Source: JAKJGV01 sp964617565 (GTDB taxonomy: Bacteria; Verrucomicrobiota; Kiritimatiellia; CAIQIC01; JAGNIJ01). From it: DNA of 20,471 nucleotides. The stretch covers positions 1-20,471 of the forward strand of contig CAZTYH010000059.1 in NCBI GenBank assembly GCA_964617565.1, written 5' to 3'. Below are positions 1 to 7,136 of the stretch, piece after piece; position 1 is the stretch's first letter, and every line of letters begins with the position of its first letter. The translations under genes and the position numbers were made by a program. The notes beneath the pieces are model-generated. The model had not been told where the DNA came from. It saw only the letters and a list, made by a program, of their open reading frames with translations, and did not search any database.

Positions 1-18
1 TTTGGAGGCAGCAATGGA

Positions 19-47
19 TTGTCAGAATCGTCAAGAAATGCTATACA
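19..47 (+). promoter_or_regulatory. Candidate sigma-70 promoter for the small ORF / nucleotidyltransferase pair
   Basis: TTGTCA (19-24) and TATACA (42-47) are separated by exactly 17 bases, matching the consensus at five and four of six positions. The expected transcription start, about seven bases after the -10, falls near base 54. That is downstream of the ATG at 48 but on an in-frame GTG at 54, so if the promoter is real the first gene could be translated leaderless from GTG. Chance similarity is possible. Confidence 0.38.
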
Positions 48-245
48 ATGAGTGTGAATAGGTTGCTTACAAAGATTGGTCGGCTCTCTGATCGAAAGCC
101 GGAGGCGGCTGTTTCCGGCACGTCCGCAAGTCGCTTAGCCCTCGTCTGGCCGCTCACTCAAGAAGTCGCATCTCTGAGCAAACACCACGATGTTAAACGA
201 AGATTACAGAGAGATGTTGCAGTGCTTAGCCGACGAGAAAGTTAA
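48..245 (+). CDS. Small protein, probable partner of the overlapping nucleotidyltransferase
   Basis: This 65-residue ORF ends inside the next gene, overlapping it by 56 bases in another frame. I see no known domain. The N-terminal half is basic and polar, and the C-terminal half (VWPLTQEVASLS, then an Arg/Lys-rich stretch) looks helical. The sequence feels like a small protein I have seen upstream of this kind of nucleotidyltransferase, but I cannot verify that here. The position, small size and overlap fit the leading gene of a two-gene toxin-antitoxin-like module, which is inference. The start is unsure: ATG at 48 has no clear Shine-Dalgarno sequence, and GTG at 54 lies where a transcript from the promoter at 19-47 would begin. 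It could also be a chance ORF. Confidence 0.5.
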   Translation: MSVNRLLTKIGRLSDRKPEAAVSGTSASRLALVWPLTQEVASLSKHHDVKRRLQRDVAVLSRRES

Positions 246-654
246 GTTTCTCCTCGTCGGTGCTTATGCATTGGCCGCGCATGGCTATCCACGCGCAACT
301 ATGGATATCGACATCTGGGTCATGCCATCTCCAGCCAATGCAGCCGCAGTCCTTCGCGCATTAAAACGATTCGGCGCTCCGCTTCACGGGCTGACACTGG
401 AGAACCTCCAGAAAGACGACACGGTCTTTCAGATAGGCGTTGCGCCACGACGAATCGATATCATGACAGGAGCATCAGGACTACAATTTGACCAAGCTCT
501 GGCGCATTCTTCCAAGGTTACCCTCGAAGGCGTTGATATCCAAATCCCGTCGATTGACGACCTCATCCGCAACAAGCGGGCTTCAGGTAGAACCAAGGAC
601 CTTGCCGACGTCGAGGCACTCGAATCTCTGAGAAACTCCGAACCAGGCCATTGA
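190..654 (+). CDS. Nucleotidyltransferase-fold protein (MNT/DUF6036-like)
   Basis: A 154-residue protein with the start of a minimal nucleotidyltransferase fold. LLVGAYALAAHGYPRAT (about 21-37) carries the Gly-x-(x)-Ala-x-x-x-His-Gly strand-turn and Arg, followed by MDIDIWV (about 38-44) with the paired Asp residues that bind metal in this superfamily. A third acidic strand is probably RIDIM (about 88-92). The C-terminal IPSIDDLIRNKRASGRTKDLADVEAL (split here: IPSIDDLI, then RTKDLADVEAL) is typical of AbiEii/DUF6036-type proteins. Proteins of this type occur in toxin-antitoxin and phage-defence modules, transferring nucleotides to a protein or RNA. The role here is unproven. It overlaps the upstream small ORF by 56 bases, suggesting translational coupling. 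Local G+C is visibly lower than in the operons that follow, consistent with transfer. Confidence 0.85.
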   Translation: MLNEDYREMLQCLADEKVKFLLVGAYALAAHGYPRATMDIDIWVMPSPANAAAVLRALKRFGAPLHGLTLENLQKDDTVFQIGVAPRRIDIMTGASGLQFDQALAHSSKVTLEGVDIQIPSIDDLIRNKRASGRTKDLADVEALESLRNSEPGH

Positions 655-672
655 GGCTATCGGCGACCCGGG

Positions 673-732
673 GCCGCTTCACTGAAGTGGCTGGCTCTTC
701 GCAGGCTCCCCTCCTTCGCAAGCGTTGCTTGC
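673..732. other. Two small hairpins in the 655-806 intergenic stretch
   Basis: GCCGCTTCA at 673-681 can pair with TGAAGTGGC at 683-691 (one G-T wobble; the innermost bases must open to form a loop). GCAAGC at 718-723 pairs perfectly with GCTTGC at 727-732 around a GTT loop. Neither is followed by a T-tract, so they are not classical terminators. They may be leftovers of a recombination site or end-of-transcript structures. Nothing else is visible in this gap except the strong ribosome-binding site AGGAGG at 794-799 for the next gene. Confidence 0.3.
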
Positions 733-806
733 TCCGGCGGGCAAGCGCCTGCTACGATCCAGCCATTCGGTGAGCGCCGCATTGGCCGAAAAGAGGAGGA
801 CGACCG

Positions 807-1280
807 ATGAGCACGAGCAATGAGCAATGCTGTCCGAGGTTCGACCCTGCGCCCTGGGACGAGAAGGAACTCCAGTGGCAGGACAAGCGGTTCGTGAGGG
901 ACCGAGTGACGAGTTTTCTCCACATCCCGTTGAACTTCGGCGCGGTGATTAAACGCAACATGACTCGGATCGAGGCGGCGGGAGCCGCTTCAGACAGGAA
1001 CGTTATCCTGTCGGACGAGAACTCGCTCTGGGGCGCCGACGTATATATCGAGGTCGTCAAGGACGTTCCCGGCGCGAACATGGCGACAATCTCCGGCAAT
1101 TTTCTGTGCAAGGTGTTTGAGGGACCATACCAGAACATGAGGCAATGGATCGGCGAGATGAAGGACTTCGTCCAAAGCAAGGGTAAGGATACCAAGAAGA
1201 TGTATTTCTTCTATACGACCTGCCCCACGTGCGCTAAGAAATACGGCAAGAACTACGTCGCAATTCTCGCACAGATTTGA
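807..1280 (+). CDS. Conserved protein of unknown function with Cys-x-x-Cys near its C-terminus
   Basis: This 157-residue soluble protein has no signal peptide or membrane segment. Visible landmarks are CCPRFDPAPWD near residues 8-18, IPLNFG near 42-47, VFEGPY (about 107-112) and TTCPTCAKKYGKNYV near 137-151. The Cys-Pro-Thr-Cys pair could bind zinc or be redox-active. I recognise the pattern as a conserved family often labelled only hypothetical or hydrolase, but I cannot assign a reaction. The start is secure: AGGAGG (794-799) lies seven bases before the ATG. It is followed by an attC-like structure and sits in the accessory-looking left end, so it could be a relic gene cassette. It is not obviously co-transcribed with mgtE, whose start is 220 bases downstream. 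Confidence 0.78.
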   Translation: MSTSNEQCCPRFDPAPWDEKELQWQDKRFVRDRVTSFLHIPLNFGAVIKRNMTRIEAAGAASDRNVILSDENSLWGADVYIEVVKDVPGANMATISGNFLCKVFEGPYQNMRQWIGEMKDFVQSKGKDTKKMYFFYTTCPTCAKKYGKNYVAILAQI

Positions 1281-1287
1281 AACAAGC

Positions 1288-1349
1288 GGCCAACAAGGCG
1301 GTGGAACACTACGCCGCTGACGCGCGCGGTTCACCACGCGACGTTCCGC
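1288..1349. other. Degenerate attC-like recombination site
   Basis: Eight bases after the stop codon, GGCCAAC (1288-1294) resembles an R'' core and is followed by AAGGCG. GGTGGAAC (1300-1307) pairs with GTTCACC (1329-1335), leaving one unpaired G like the extrahelical bases of attC sites. GTTCCGC (1343-1349) lies where an R' core would be. Neither core fits the consensus fully (RYYYAAC and GTTRRRY), so at best this is a relic. An imperfect hairpin of other origin is the alternative. Confidence 0.33.
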
Positions 1350-1366
1350 GCGCCTGCGGCGCGCGG
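1346..1366. repeat. Perfect 9-bp GC hairpin
   Basis: CCGCGCGCC (1346-1354) pairs perfectly with GGCGCGCGG (1358-1366) around a TGC loop. It overlaps the R'-like end of the attC-like element and has no following T-tract. It could help end transcription of the 807-1280 gene or belong to a dispersed repeat. The remainder of the gap to 1500 holds no motif I recognise apart from the ribosome-binding site GGAGAAG at 1488-1494. Confidence 0.55.
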
Positions 1367-1500
1367 GGTGGGATCGGATGGCTCTGCAACATTTCACTTC
1401 TTGCTGAGATGATGACCCCAGAGGCATGTCTTCGCAGAACCGCTCCGGGCTTGCCCGCAATTCGCCGGCCCCGTAGGATGCTGGCGCGGAGAAGTGCTTA

Positions 1501-2847
1501 ATGATCTTAAGTCATCTATTGCGTCCCGAAATCCTGGAGATGATCGAGGAAGGGCAACTCAACGAGTTGCGCGAATTCCTCTCGAACCAGCCCGCGCCGG
1601 AAATCGCGGAACTGATCGTCGCGGTGGATGATCGCGACCGCCTCCTCCTTTTCCGCATCCTGCCGCGCCACCTCGCCGACGAGGTCTTCTCCCTGCTCGA
1701 CGCGGGCGCGCAGAACCTGCTGCTAGACAACATGGCGCAGGAGGAAATCCGCGGCGTGCTGCGCAGCCTGACGCCCGACGACCGCACCGCCCTCTTCGAG
1801 GAACTGCCCGCGCAGGTCACCCAGCGACTGCTGGGACTGCTCAGCGACGCGGACCGCCAGAAAGCGCTCCAGCTCCTCAGCTATCCCGAAGACAGTGTCG
1901 GCCGCCTGATGACGGACCGCTATGTCAAGGTGCGGCCCGAATGGACCGTCGCCGAAACGATCCATTTCATCCGGCAGCACGGCACCGACAGCGAAACGAT
2001 CGCCATGGTGTATATCACCGACGACAAGGGCCGGCTCGTGGACGACCTGCGGCTGCGCAAGCTCATCCTCGCCGATCCATCCACGCGCGTGGTAGACCTG
2101 CTCGACGGGCAGTTTGTCGCTCTCTCCTCGCGACAGGACCGGGAAGAGGCGGTGCAGATGTTCAAGAAATATGACCTCTACGCCATGCCTGTTATTGATG
2201 CGGACGGCGTCCTGCTCGGCATCGTGACCGTGGACGACATCCTCGACGTGGCCGAAGAGGAATCCACCGAAGACTTCCACAAGCTGGGCACCGTCAATCC
2301 GCTGGAGATGAGTTTGCGGGAAGCGACAGCCGGATTGCTATTCCGAAAGCGCATCGGTTGGCTGCTCGGCCTCGTTGCCGTGAATATCGTCGCGGGCATG
2401 GGCATCGCACTCTTTGAAAGCACCATCCTCGCCGTCGTCGCGCTGGTTTTCTTCCTGCCGCTGCTGGTTGACAGCGGAGGCAACGCGGGCGCGCAATCCT
2501 CCACCCTCGTCGTCCGCGCCATGGCCACCGGCGAGATCGGCCGGGATGACTGGTGGCGGCTCTTCTCGCGGGAAGTTTCCGTGAGCGCAATCATCGGGTT
2601 TACGATGGCGGCGGCTACATTCCTTCTCGGTCTCTGGCGGGGTGGACTGACGGTGGCTATTGTGGTGGCGATCAGCATGGTCGCCGTCGTCATGTCGAGC
2701 AGCCTGATGGGCTTGCTCCTGCCGATGGTGCTGAACAAGTTGAAACTCGATCCGGCAACGGCCAGTGCTCCGCTTGTGACATCACTCGCGGACATCGTCG
2801 GTGTGTTGATCTATTTATCCATCGCCCGTGCGATGCTGGGAACCTGA
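1501..2847 (+). CDS. mgtE: Magnesium transporter MgtE (copy 1)
   Basis: This 448-residue protein has the complete MgtE architecture: an acidic N-domain (about 1-128), two CBS domains (about 130-255) and a five-helix membrane domain (about 283-446). MgtE is a homodimeric Mg2+ channel gated by Mg2+ binding between the N and CBS domains. Visible signatures are TVDDILDV with the following acidic cluster (residues 244-258), SGGNAGAQ at 325-332 in the membrane domain, and DPATASAPLVTSLAD (417-431), whose Asp417 and Asp431 match the Asp pair near the pore in Thermus MgtE. The length is normal (about 450). GGAGAAG at 1488-1494 supports the ATG at 1501. It leads an operon with a phosphodiesterase (15-base gap) and a second mgtE. 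No M-box riboswitch is evident upstream. Confidence 0.96.
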   Translation: MILSHLLRPEILEMIEEGQLNELREFLSNQPAPEIAELIVAVDDRDRLLLFRILPRHLADEVFSLLDAGAQNLLLDNMAQEEIRGVLRSLTPDDRTALFEELPAQVTQRLLGLLSDADRQKALQLLSYPEDSVGRLMTDRYVKVRPEWTVAETIHFIRQHGTDSETIAMVYITDDKGRLVDDLRLRKLILADPSTRVVDLLDGQFVALSSRQDREEAVQMFKKYDLYAMPVIDADGVLLGIVTVDDILDVAEEESTEDFHKLGTVNPLEMSLREATAGLLFRKRIGWLLGLVAVNIVAGMGIALFESTILAVVALVFFLPLLVDSGGNAGAQSSTLVVRAMATGEIGRDDWWRLFSREVSVSAIIGFTMAAATFLLGLWRGGLTVAIVVAISMVAVVMSSSLMGLLLPMVLNKLKLDPATASAPLVTSLADIVGVLIYLSIARAMLGT

Positions 2848-2862
2848 CGAAAGGAGTCAAAC

Positions 2863-4248
2863 ATGCATGCGAAAACGATCTTTCAGAAAATAAGGCTGGC
2901 CGCTTTCTTGTTGGTCGCCTTGCTTCCTGCGTGGACGACGGTCCTCGCAACGCCTCCCGCATCCGCCGCGAGCCGCCACGTCATCGTCATTACCATTGAC
3001 GGGTTGCGGCCGCAGCACTACCAGGGTGCCGCCTATCGCAAAGCGGCCCCGAACCTGGTGCAACTGGCCGAGCAGGGCACGCAAGCCCGGAGCGCTGTCG
3101 CCGCCTATCCTTCGGCCACCTATCCCGGCCACGCGAACATCATCACCGGCGTCCGTCCCGCACGCCATCGCATAACGGGCAACAGCGTTTTCCGTCCACC
3201 CCAGGTGGAGGGCCGCGGCTTCTGGTACGCGCGCGACATGAAGGCCCCCGCCCTCTGGGATTACGTCAAACCCGCGGGTTACACGGTCGCCTCCCTTTCC
3301 TGGCCGTGCAGCGCCGACACGCCGAACATAGACTGGAATTTCCCCGAGTTCTGGAGTTCCCCCTTCGGCGCGGAAGTAAATCACGTGCGCCGTTTCGCCA
3401 CACCGGAAATTCTTGCAATGGTCGAGCGCCTCAAGGGATCCGGTTGGCCATCGCTGCTTGCGCATTCAAGGAAGCGGGACCTGATGCTCACCATGCTCGC
3501 CGAGGAGTTGGTGCGCACCGTCAAACCCAGCCTGCTGCTGCTCCACCTGGTGGACATGGACAAGACGCAGCACCGGTATGGACCCGCAGCCTCGCAGGTG
3601 CGCGGCGCGCTGGCCTACGCGGATGAACTGGTGGGCCGCATTCGCAAAGCGGTTCATGATGCGGGACTCGACGATCAGACCACCTGGCTCATCATGGGCG
3701 ACCACGGATTCGCGGCGGTTGAACATTCCGTGTCGCCGAACCATCTGCTTGTCGAGAACGGGTTCGTCACGCTCGAAAACGGCGAAATCAAGGATTGGCA
3801 GGCGCTCGTGCACAGCGCGGGAGGGTCTGCTTTCGTTCACCTCAAGAATCCGGCAGATCGCGATATCTCCGCGGCCGTGCGCCAATTGTTTGAAAGAAAC
3901 GCGGAAGACGAACAAGGTGAAATTTATTACCGGATCGTGGAGCGAAAACAACTGGATGCGCTGGGCGCGGCGCCCGACGCCATTTTCGGATTGGAGGCCG
4001 ATCCGTCCTACATGTTCTCCGGGACACTGAACGGACCCTTCGTCCGTCGCTCGAGTTTGCGTGGGAATCACGGCTATATGCCGACGCGGCAGGCCATGAA
4101 AACCGGTTTCATCGCCGCCGGCCGCGGCATCAAGCGCAAGCCGCTGGGGGACATCCAACTGGTGGACGTCTCTCCAACCATTGCCGCCCTGATGGGCCTT
4201 GAAATGCCCGATGCCGAAGGAAGGGTCTTGAAGGAAATACTCGAATGA
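2863..4248 (+). CDS. Secreted alkaline-phosphatase-superfamily phosphodiesterase / nucleotide pyrophosphatase
   Basis: A 461-residue protein of the NPP (type I phosphodiesterase/nucleotide pyrophosphatase) family. A Sec signal peptide covers about residues 1-35 (basic start, hydrophobic core, Ala-Ser-Ala before the cut), so it acts in the periplasm or outside. The two-metal site is complete: Asp46 in VITIDGLRP, nucleophile Thr86 in SATYPGHA, Asp233 and His237 in DMDKTQHRYGP, Asp280-His281 in MGDHGF, and His403 in GNHGYMP. The family cleaves phosphodiester or pyrophosphate bonds in nucleotides and lipids; the substrate here cannot be read from sequence. AAGGAG (2851-2856) precedes the ATG by six bases. 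Its stop overlaps the start of the second mgtE (ATGA), so the three genes should be co-translated. Local supply of Mg2+ or phosphate is a possible link, by inference. Confidence 0.9.
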   Translation: MHAKTIFQKIRLAAFLLVALLPAWTTVLATPPASAASRHVIVITIDGLRPQHYQGAAYRKAAPNLVQLAEQGTQARSAVAAYPSATYPGHANIITGVRPARHRITGNSVFRPPQVEGRGFWYARDMKAPALWDYVKPAGYTVASLSWPCSADTPNIDWNFPEFWSSPFGAEVNHVRRFATPEILAMVERLKGSGWPSLLAHSRKRDLMLTMLAEELVRTVKPSLLLLHLVDMDKTQHRYGPAASQVRGALAYADELVGRIRKAVHDAGLDDQTTWLIMGDHGFAAVEHSVSPNHLLVENGFVTLENGEIKDWQALVHSAGGSAFVHLKNPADRDISAAVRQLFERNAEDEQGEIYYRIVERKQLDALGAAPDAIFGLEADPSYMFSGTLNGPFVRRSSLRGNHGYMPTRQAMKTGFIAAGRGIKRKPLGDIQLVDVSPTIAALMGLEMPDAEGRVLKEILE

Positions 4249-5600
4249 GTCCGATGATTCTCAGCCACCTCCTGAAAGTGGAGATTCTCGAGCTGCTGGA
4301 AGCCGGGAGGCTGAACGACGTCCGCGAATTTCTGAACCAGCAGCCCGCGCCGGAGATCGCCGAACTGATCGAAGCCGTCGCGGGCAAGGATCGCGCCCTG
4401 CTTTTCAGGCTCCTGCCGCGACGGCTCGCTGACACCGTTTTTTCCCTTCTGGACGCCAACACGCAAAATCTCCTGCTCGCGGACATGGCCCAGGAAGAAG
4501 TGCGCCAGATCCTCTCCGCGCTTTCGCCCGACGACCGGACCGCGCTTTTCGAGGAGATGCCTGCGGCGGTGACCCAACGACTGCTCGGCTTGCTGACAGA
4601 CAAGGAACGAAAGCAGGCGCTGACACTGCTGAGCTATCCGGAAGGCAACGTGGGGCGGTTGATGACGGACCGTTATCTCACCGTGCAACCTTCGTGGACG
4701 GCCGCGGAAGCGCTTGAGTATATCCGCAAGCACGGCATGGACAGCGAAACCCTGGCCATGCTGTACATCACCGACGATAAGGGCCGGCTCGTGGACGAGC
4801 TGCGGCTGCGCAAGCTCATCCTGGCCAATCCCTCGTCGCGTGTATCGGAATTGCTGGATGGCAAATTCGTGGCGCTGTCGTCGCTGCAGGACCGGGAAGA
4901 GGCCGTGAAAGTGTTTCGCAAATACGACTTTTACGCACTACCGGTAACGGACGAAGACGGCGTGTTGCTGGGCATCGTGACCGTGGACGACATCCTCGAC
5001 GTCGCCGAAGCGGAAACAACGGAAGACTTTCACAAGATCGTCACGGTCAGCCCGCTGCAAATGAGCCTTCGCGACGCAACGCTCGGCGTTCTGTATCGCA
5101 AGCGCATTGGCTGGCTGCTCGGCCTCGTGTTTGTGAATATTTTCTCCGGCGCGGGCATCGCGATCTTCGAGGACACGATTGCCGCCGTGGTGGCCCTCGT
5201 CTTTTTCCTCCCGCTGCTGATCGGCAGCAGCGGTAACGCGGGAGCGCAGGCGGCGACGCTGATCGTGCGCGCGATGGCGACCGGGGAGATCGGGCGCCAC
5301 GACTGGTGGTGGCTCTTCACACGCGAGTTGGGCGTCAGCAGCGCCATCGGCGCCGTCATGGGCATCGCCGTCTTCTTCATAGGATGGGCAATGGGCAGCC
5401 TGAAGGTCGGCATCGTGGTGGCACTCAGCATGATCACCGTCGTGGTGGTGGGCAGCCTCATCGGAACCGTCCTGCCCATGCTGTTGAACAAGGCCAAAAT
5501 GGACCCTGCGACCGCCAGCGCGCCGCTCATCACTTCCATCGCCGACATCCTCGGCGTATTGATCTATTTCTCCATTGCCCGCGCCGTCCTCGGGATCTGA
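4245..5600 (+). CDS. mgtE: Magnesium transporter MgtE (copy 2)
   Basis: A 451-residue paralogue of the 1501-2847 protein. The two align without a single gap after three extra N-terminal residues, and by eye well over half the positions are identical. N-domain, CBS pair and five membrane helices are all present, including TVDDILDV, GNAGAQ and DPATASAPLITSIAD. Differences include loss of one Glu in the acidic cluster after the second CBS domain (AEAET against AEEES) and GSSGN in place of DSGGN before the membrane signature. Translation starts within the stop of the phosphodiesterase gene (ATGA); AAGGAA at 4231-4236 supports ATG 4245, though ATG 4254 would match the start of copy 1. It could form its own homodimer or mix with copy 1, which is inference. 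Confidence 0.96.
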   Translation: MSPMILSHLLKVEILELLEAGRLNDVREFLNQQPAPEIAELIEAVAGKDRALLFRLLPRRLADTVFSLLDANTQNLLLADMAQEEVRQILSALSPDDRTALFEEMPAAVTQRLLGLLTDKERKQALTLLSYPEGNVGRLMTDRYLTVQPSWTAAEALEYIRKHGMDSETLAMLYITDDKGRLVDELRLRKLILANPSSRVSELLDGKFVALSSLQDREEAVKVFRKYDFYALPVTDEDGVLLGIVTVDDILDVAEAETTEDFHKIVTVSPLQMSLRDATLGVLYRKRIGWLLGLVFVNIFSGAGIAIFEDTIAAVVALVFFLPLLIGSSGNAGAQAATLIVRAMATGEIGRHDWWWLFTRELGVSSAIGAVMGIAVFFIGWAMGSLKVGIVVALSMITVVVVGSLIGTVLPMLLNKAKMDPATASAPLITSIADILGVLIYFSIARAVLGI

Positions 5601-5618
5601 CAGGCCGGCCCCGTTTTT
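5591..5618 (+). terminator. Possible weak terminator after the mgtE operon
   Basis: CGGG at the end of the gene can pair with CCCG (5611-5613 and neighbours) around a GC-rich loop containing the palindrome GGCCGGCC, followed directly by TTTTT (5614-5618). The stem is short, so this is tentative; its position between the operon and a new promoter is sensible. Confidence 0.3.
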
Positions 5619-5621
5619 ATC

Positions 5622-5673
5622 TTGATAAGGATACCTTACTAAGTTAACATCTGTCCTTGTCCTGTCGGATAAT
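5622..5673 (+). promoter_or_regulatory. Two overlapping candidate sigma-70 promoters
   Basis: TTGATA (5622-5627) lies 17 bases before TAACAT (5645-5650). Overlapping that, TTAACA (5644-5649) lies 18 bases before GATAAT (5668-5673), the better match with five of six at each box. Both point at the membrane-protein gene starting at 5702. The stretch is the most A+T-rich part of this neighbourhood, which fits a promoter. Confidence 0.5.
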
Positions 5674-5688
5674 GGTATTGATTGCACC

Positions 5689-5694
5689 AAGGAG
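5689..5694 (+). promoter_or_regulatory. Ribosome-binding site fixing the 5702 start
   Basis: AAGGAG lies seven bases before the ATG at 5702. An in-frame TTG at 5657 would lengthen the protein by 15 residues but overlaps the promoter elements and has no Shine-Dalgarno sequence, so it is unlikely. Confidence 0.75.
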
Positions 5695-5701
5695 CGGGGC
5701 G

Positions 5702-7033
5702 ATGACCACACGATACAAGCAGGAAATGGCCGCGCGCGGGCTCGAAAAACCGCGTGTTGACTTCAAAAAAAGCACGGCCGAGGAGTGGAGCATTTACTGG
5801 CGGGGTACCATCATTCTGTCCCTGCTGATCGGCGCACTCCTCCTGGTGAACGATCCGGGGCGAAACCCGGCAAATGCGTTCTTCGCCTTGTCCCTGATTT
5901 TCATCCTGATGTATCCGTTCTACCTGGTGGCCAAGCTGCTGCTGCTTGGCACGCCCGGATTTTTCATTCTCGCGCTTATTCTTTTCACTGGCACCCCCCT
6001 GCTGGCATTGGTTTGGGGTTGGATCTGCATGCTGATTTTCCGTTATGTGCTCTTCGTGCGAAAAGCATGGACCGCGGAGTTGATTGTGTCCGCAATCGTT
6101 TTCACCGCGGCGGCCGTGATAGGCCGCCAGGCTGAGACCGAGGTGAAAACACCCCCGACGAATGCCACCGAAACCGCCACCATTGAAGTCGCCCCCCCTT
6201 CAGCGCCTCCCGCCCCGGCGGCAGTGGAATTTGAGCAAGCGGCCTCCCCTCCCCAGCCGGCCGAAATGGCCAAGCTGGTGCTGAAGGAATTCCGCGACTT
6301 CTCAGGCTACTACACGGTCCAGCTCCCGGAAGGATTCACGATCGTCAACAAGACCGTCGGGCCCAATTCCAAGAACGGATTCGAATACGGCCCCAATCTG
6401 AACGTCTGGATTCTTGCCCACGAGATGCGCAAGACATGGAATCCGGAAACGGAAATGATGGAGAAAGCCGCGGCCATAAGAAATGGGCGGGGTCCGTTTC
6501 CCGGGCCGATGAGCGTTGACCAACCCCAACTCGTTTCGCTCGGCGGCGGGGATGGATATGAATTAAAGATCAGCGGCATCTATCGTGCGCGCCCCGCACA
6601 CGCGCATACTTTCGCGCTGGTCGGCCAGGGCCTGGCCGCTTCCATCGCCGTGACCTGTTCGGACGAAAGGGAATTGGCCTTGTACGACGCAATTATTGAA
6701 TCCATCCGCGAAACTTTCCGGCTCGTGGACCGTTCGTCGGCGATTGTGAGTCGAGGCGCCGGCTCAGCCGTCATTCAAGCCTCGAGAGCCACAGGTCCGC
6801 ACGGCGGCCCTTCCGGAGAAGGCCGGGACCGATGGGACGAGGCTCGGAAGTCCATCACTATTATGGGCGTCATGAAGCAGGGCGATCGGCAGGTGGCCTT
6901 GATCAACGGGAATATCTACGGAGCCGGCGATACGATTCCCGTCAACGTGTCCGGCCAGATCTATTCTTTCACAGTTCAATCCATCGGCGCAAACAGCGAC
7001 CAGGTGGTGCTGGAACCCTTACCCAACCCTTAA
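5702..7033 (+). CDS. Multi-domain membrane protein of unknown function
   Basis: A 443-residue protein I do not recognise as a whole. Four hydrophobic segments lie near residues 36-49, 59-80, 87-113 and 124-141. A Pro/Ala/Thr-rich linker (about 149-188) follows. Next is an alpha/beta region (about 191-305: RDFSGYYTVQLPEGF through ALYDAIIESIRETFRLV) that resembles PsbP/DcrB-type folds, where a peptide extracted from the envelope face is usual. A low-complexity Gly/Ser stretch leads to a small C-terminal domain (about 380-443: GVMKQGDRQVALINGNIY and GAGDTIPV) that resembles the short beta domain of GspB/PilP/GspC-type secretion and pilus proteins. Both domain comparisons are by eye. The soluble part probably faces the periplasm. 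The gene has its own promoters and stands alone. Confidence 0.72.
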   Translation: MTTRYKQEMAARGLEKPRVDFKKSTAEEWSIYWRGTIILSLLIGALLLVNDPGRNPANAFFALSLIFILMYPFYLVAKLLLLGTPGFFILALILFTGTPLLALVWGWICMLIFRYVLFVRKAWTAELIVSAIVFTAAAVIGRQAETEVKTPPTNATETATIEVAPPSAPPAPAAVEFEQAASPPQPAEMAKLVLKEFRDFSGYYTVQLPEGFTIVNKTVGPNSKNGFEYGPNLNVWILAHEMRKTWNPETEMMEKAAAIRNGRGPFPGPMSVDQPQLVSLGGGDGYELKISGIYRARPAHAHTFALVGQGLAASIAVTCSDERELALYDAIIESIRETFRLVDRSSAIVSRGAGSAVIQASRATGPHGGPSGEGRDRWDEARKSITIMGVMKQGDRQVALINGNIYGAGDTIPVNVSGQIYSFTVQSIGANSDQVVLEPLPNP

Positions 7034-7043
7034 GGCAACGACT

Positions 7044-7077
7044 TCCAATTATTGGAGCCGTCCTCATTTCTTTTTTT
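7044..7077 (+). terminator. Possible terminator of the 5702-7033 gene
   Basis: TCCAA (7044-7048) pairs with TTGGA (7052-7056) around TTA, and a T-rich run TTTCTTTTTTT follows at 7067-7077. The ten-base gap between stem and T-tract is longer than usual, so efficiency is doubtful. Confidence 0.35.
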
Positions 7078-7136
7078 GCAGTCGAAGCTTTCTTTTCATG
7101 ACACGGCATTCAACCTTGACAGGAACCGTGCAACTC

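Noticed and set aside
1281..1500. M-box Mg2+ riboswitch or other structured leader before mgtE.
   Set aside because: I could not match the conserved M-box sequence elements; the visible structures are the attC-like stem and a GC hairpin.
1277..1501. Small plus-strand ORF between the unknown gene and mgtE.
   Set aside because: It runs through the attC-like stem and hairpin, and its translation is Arg/Ala-rich with no pattern; it looks non-coding.
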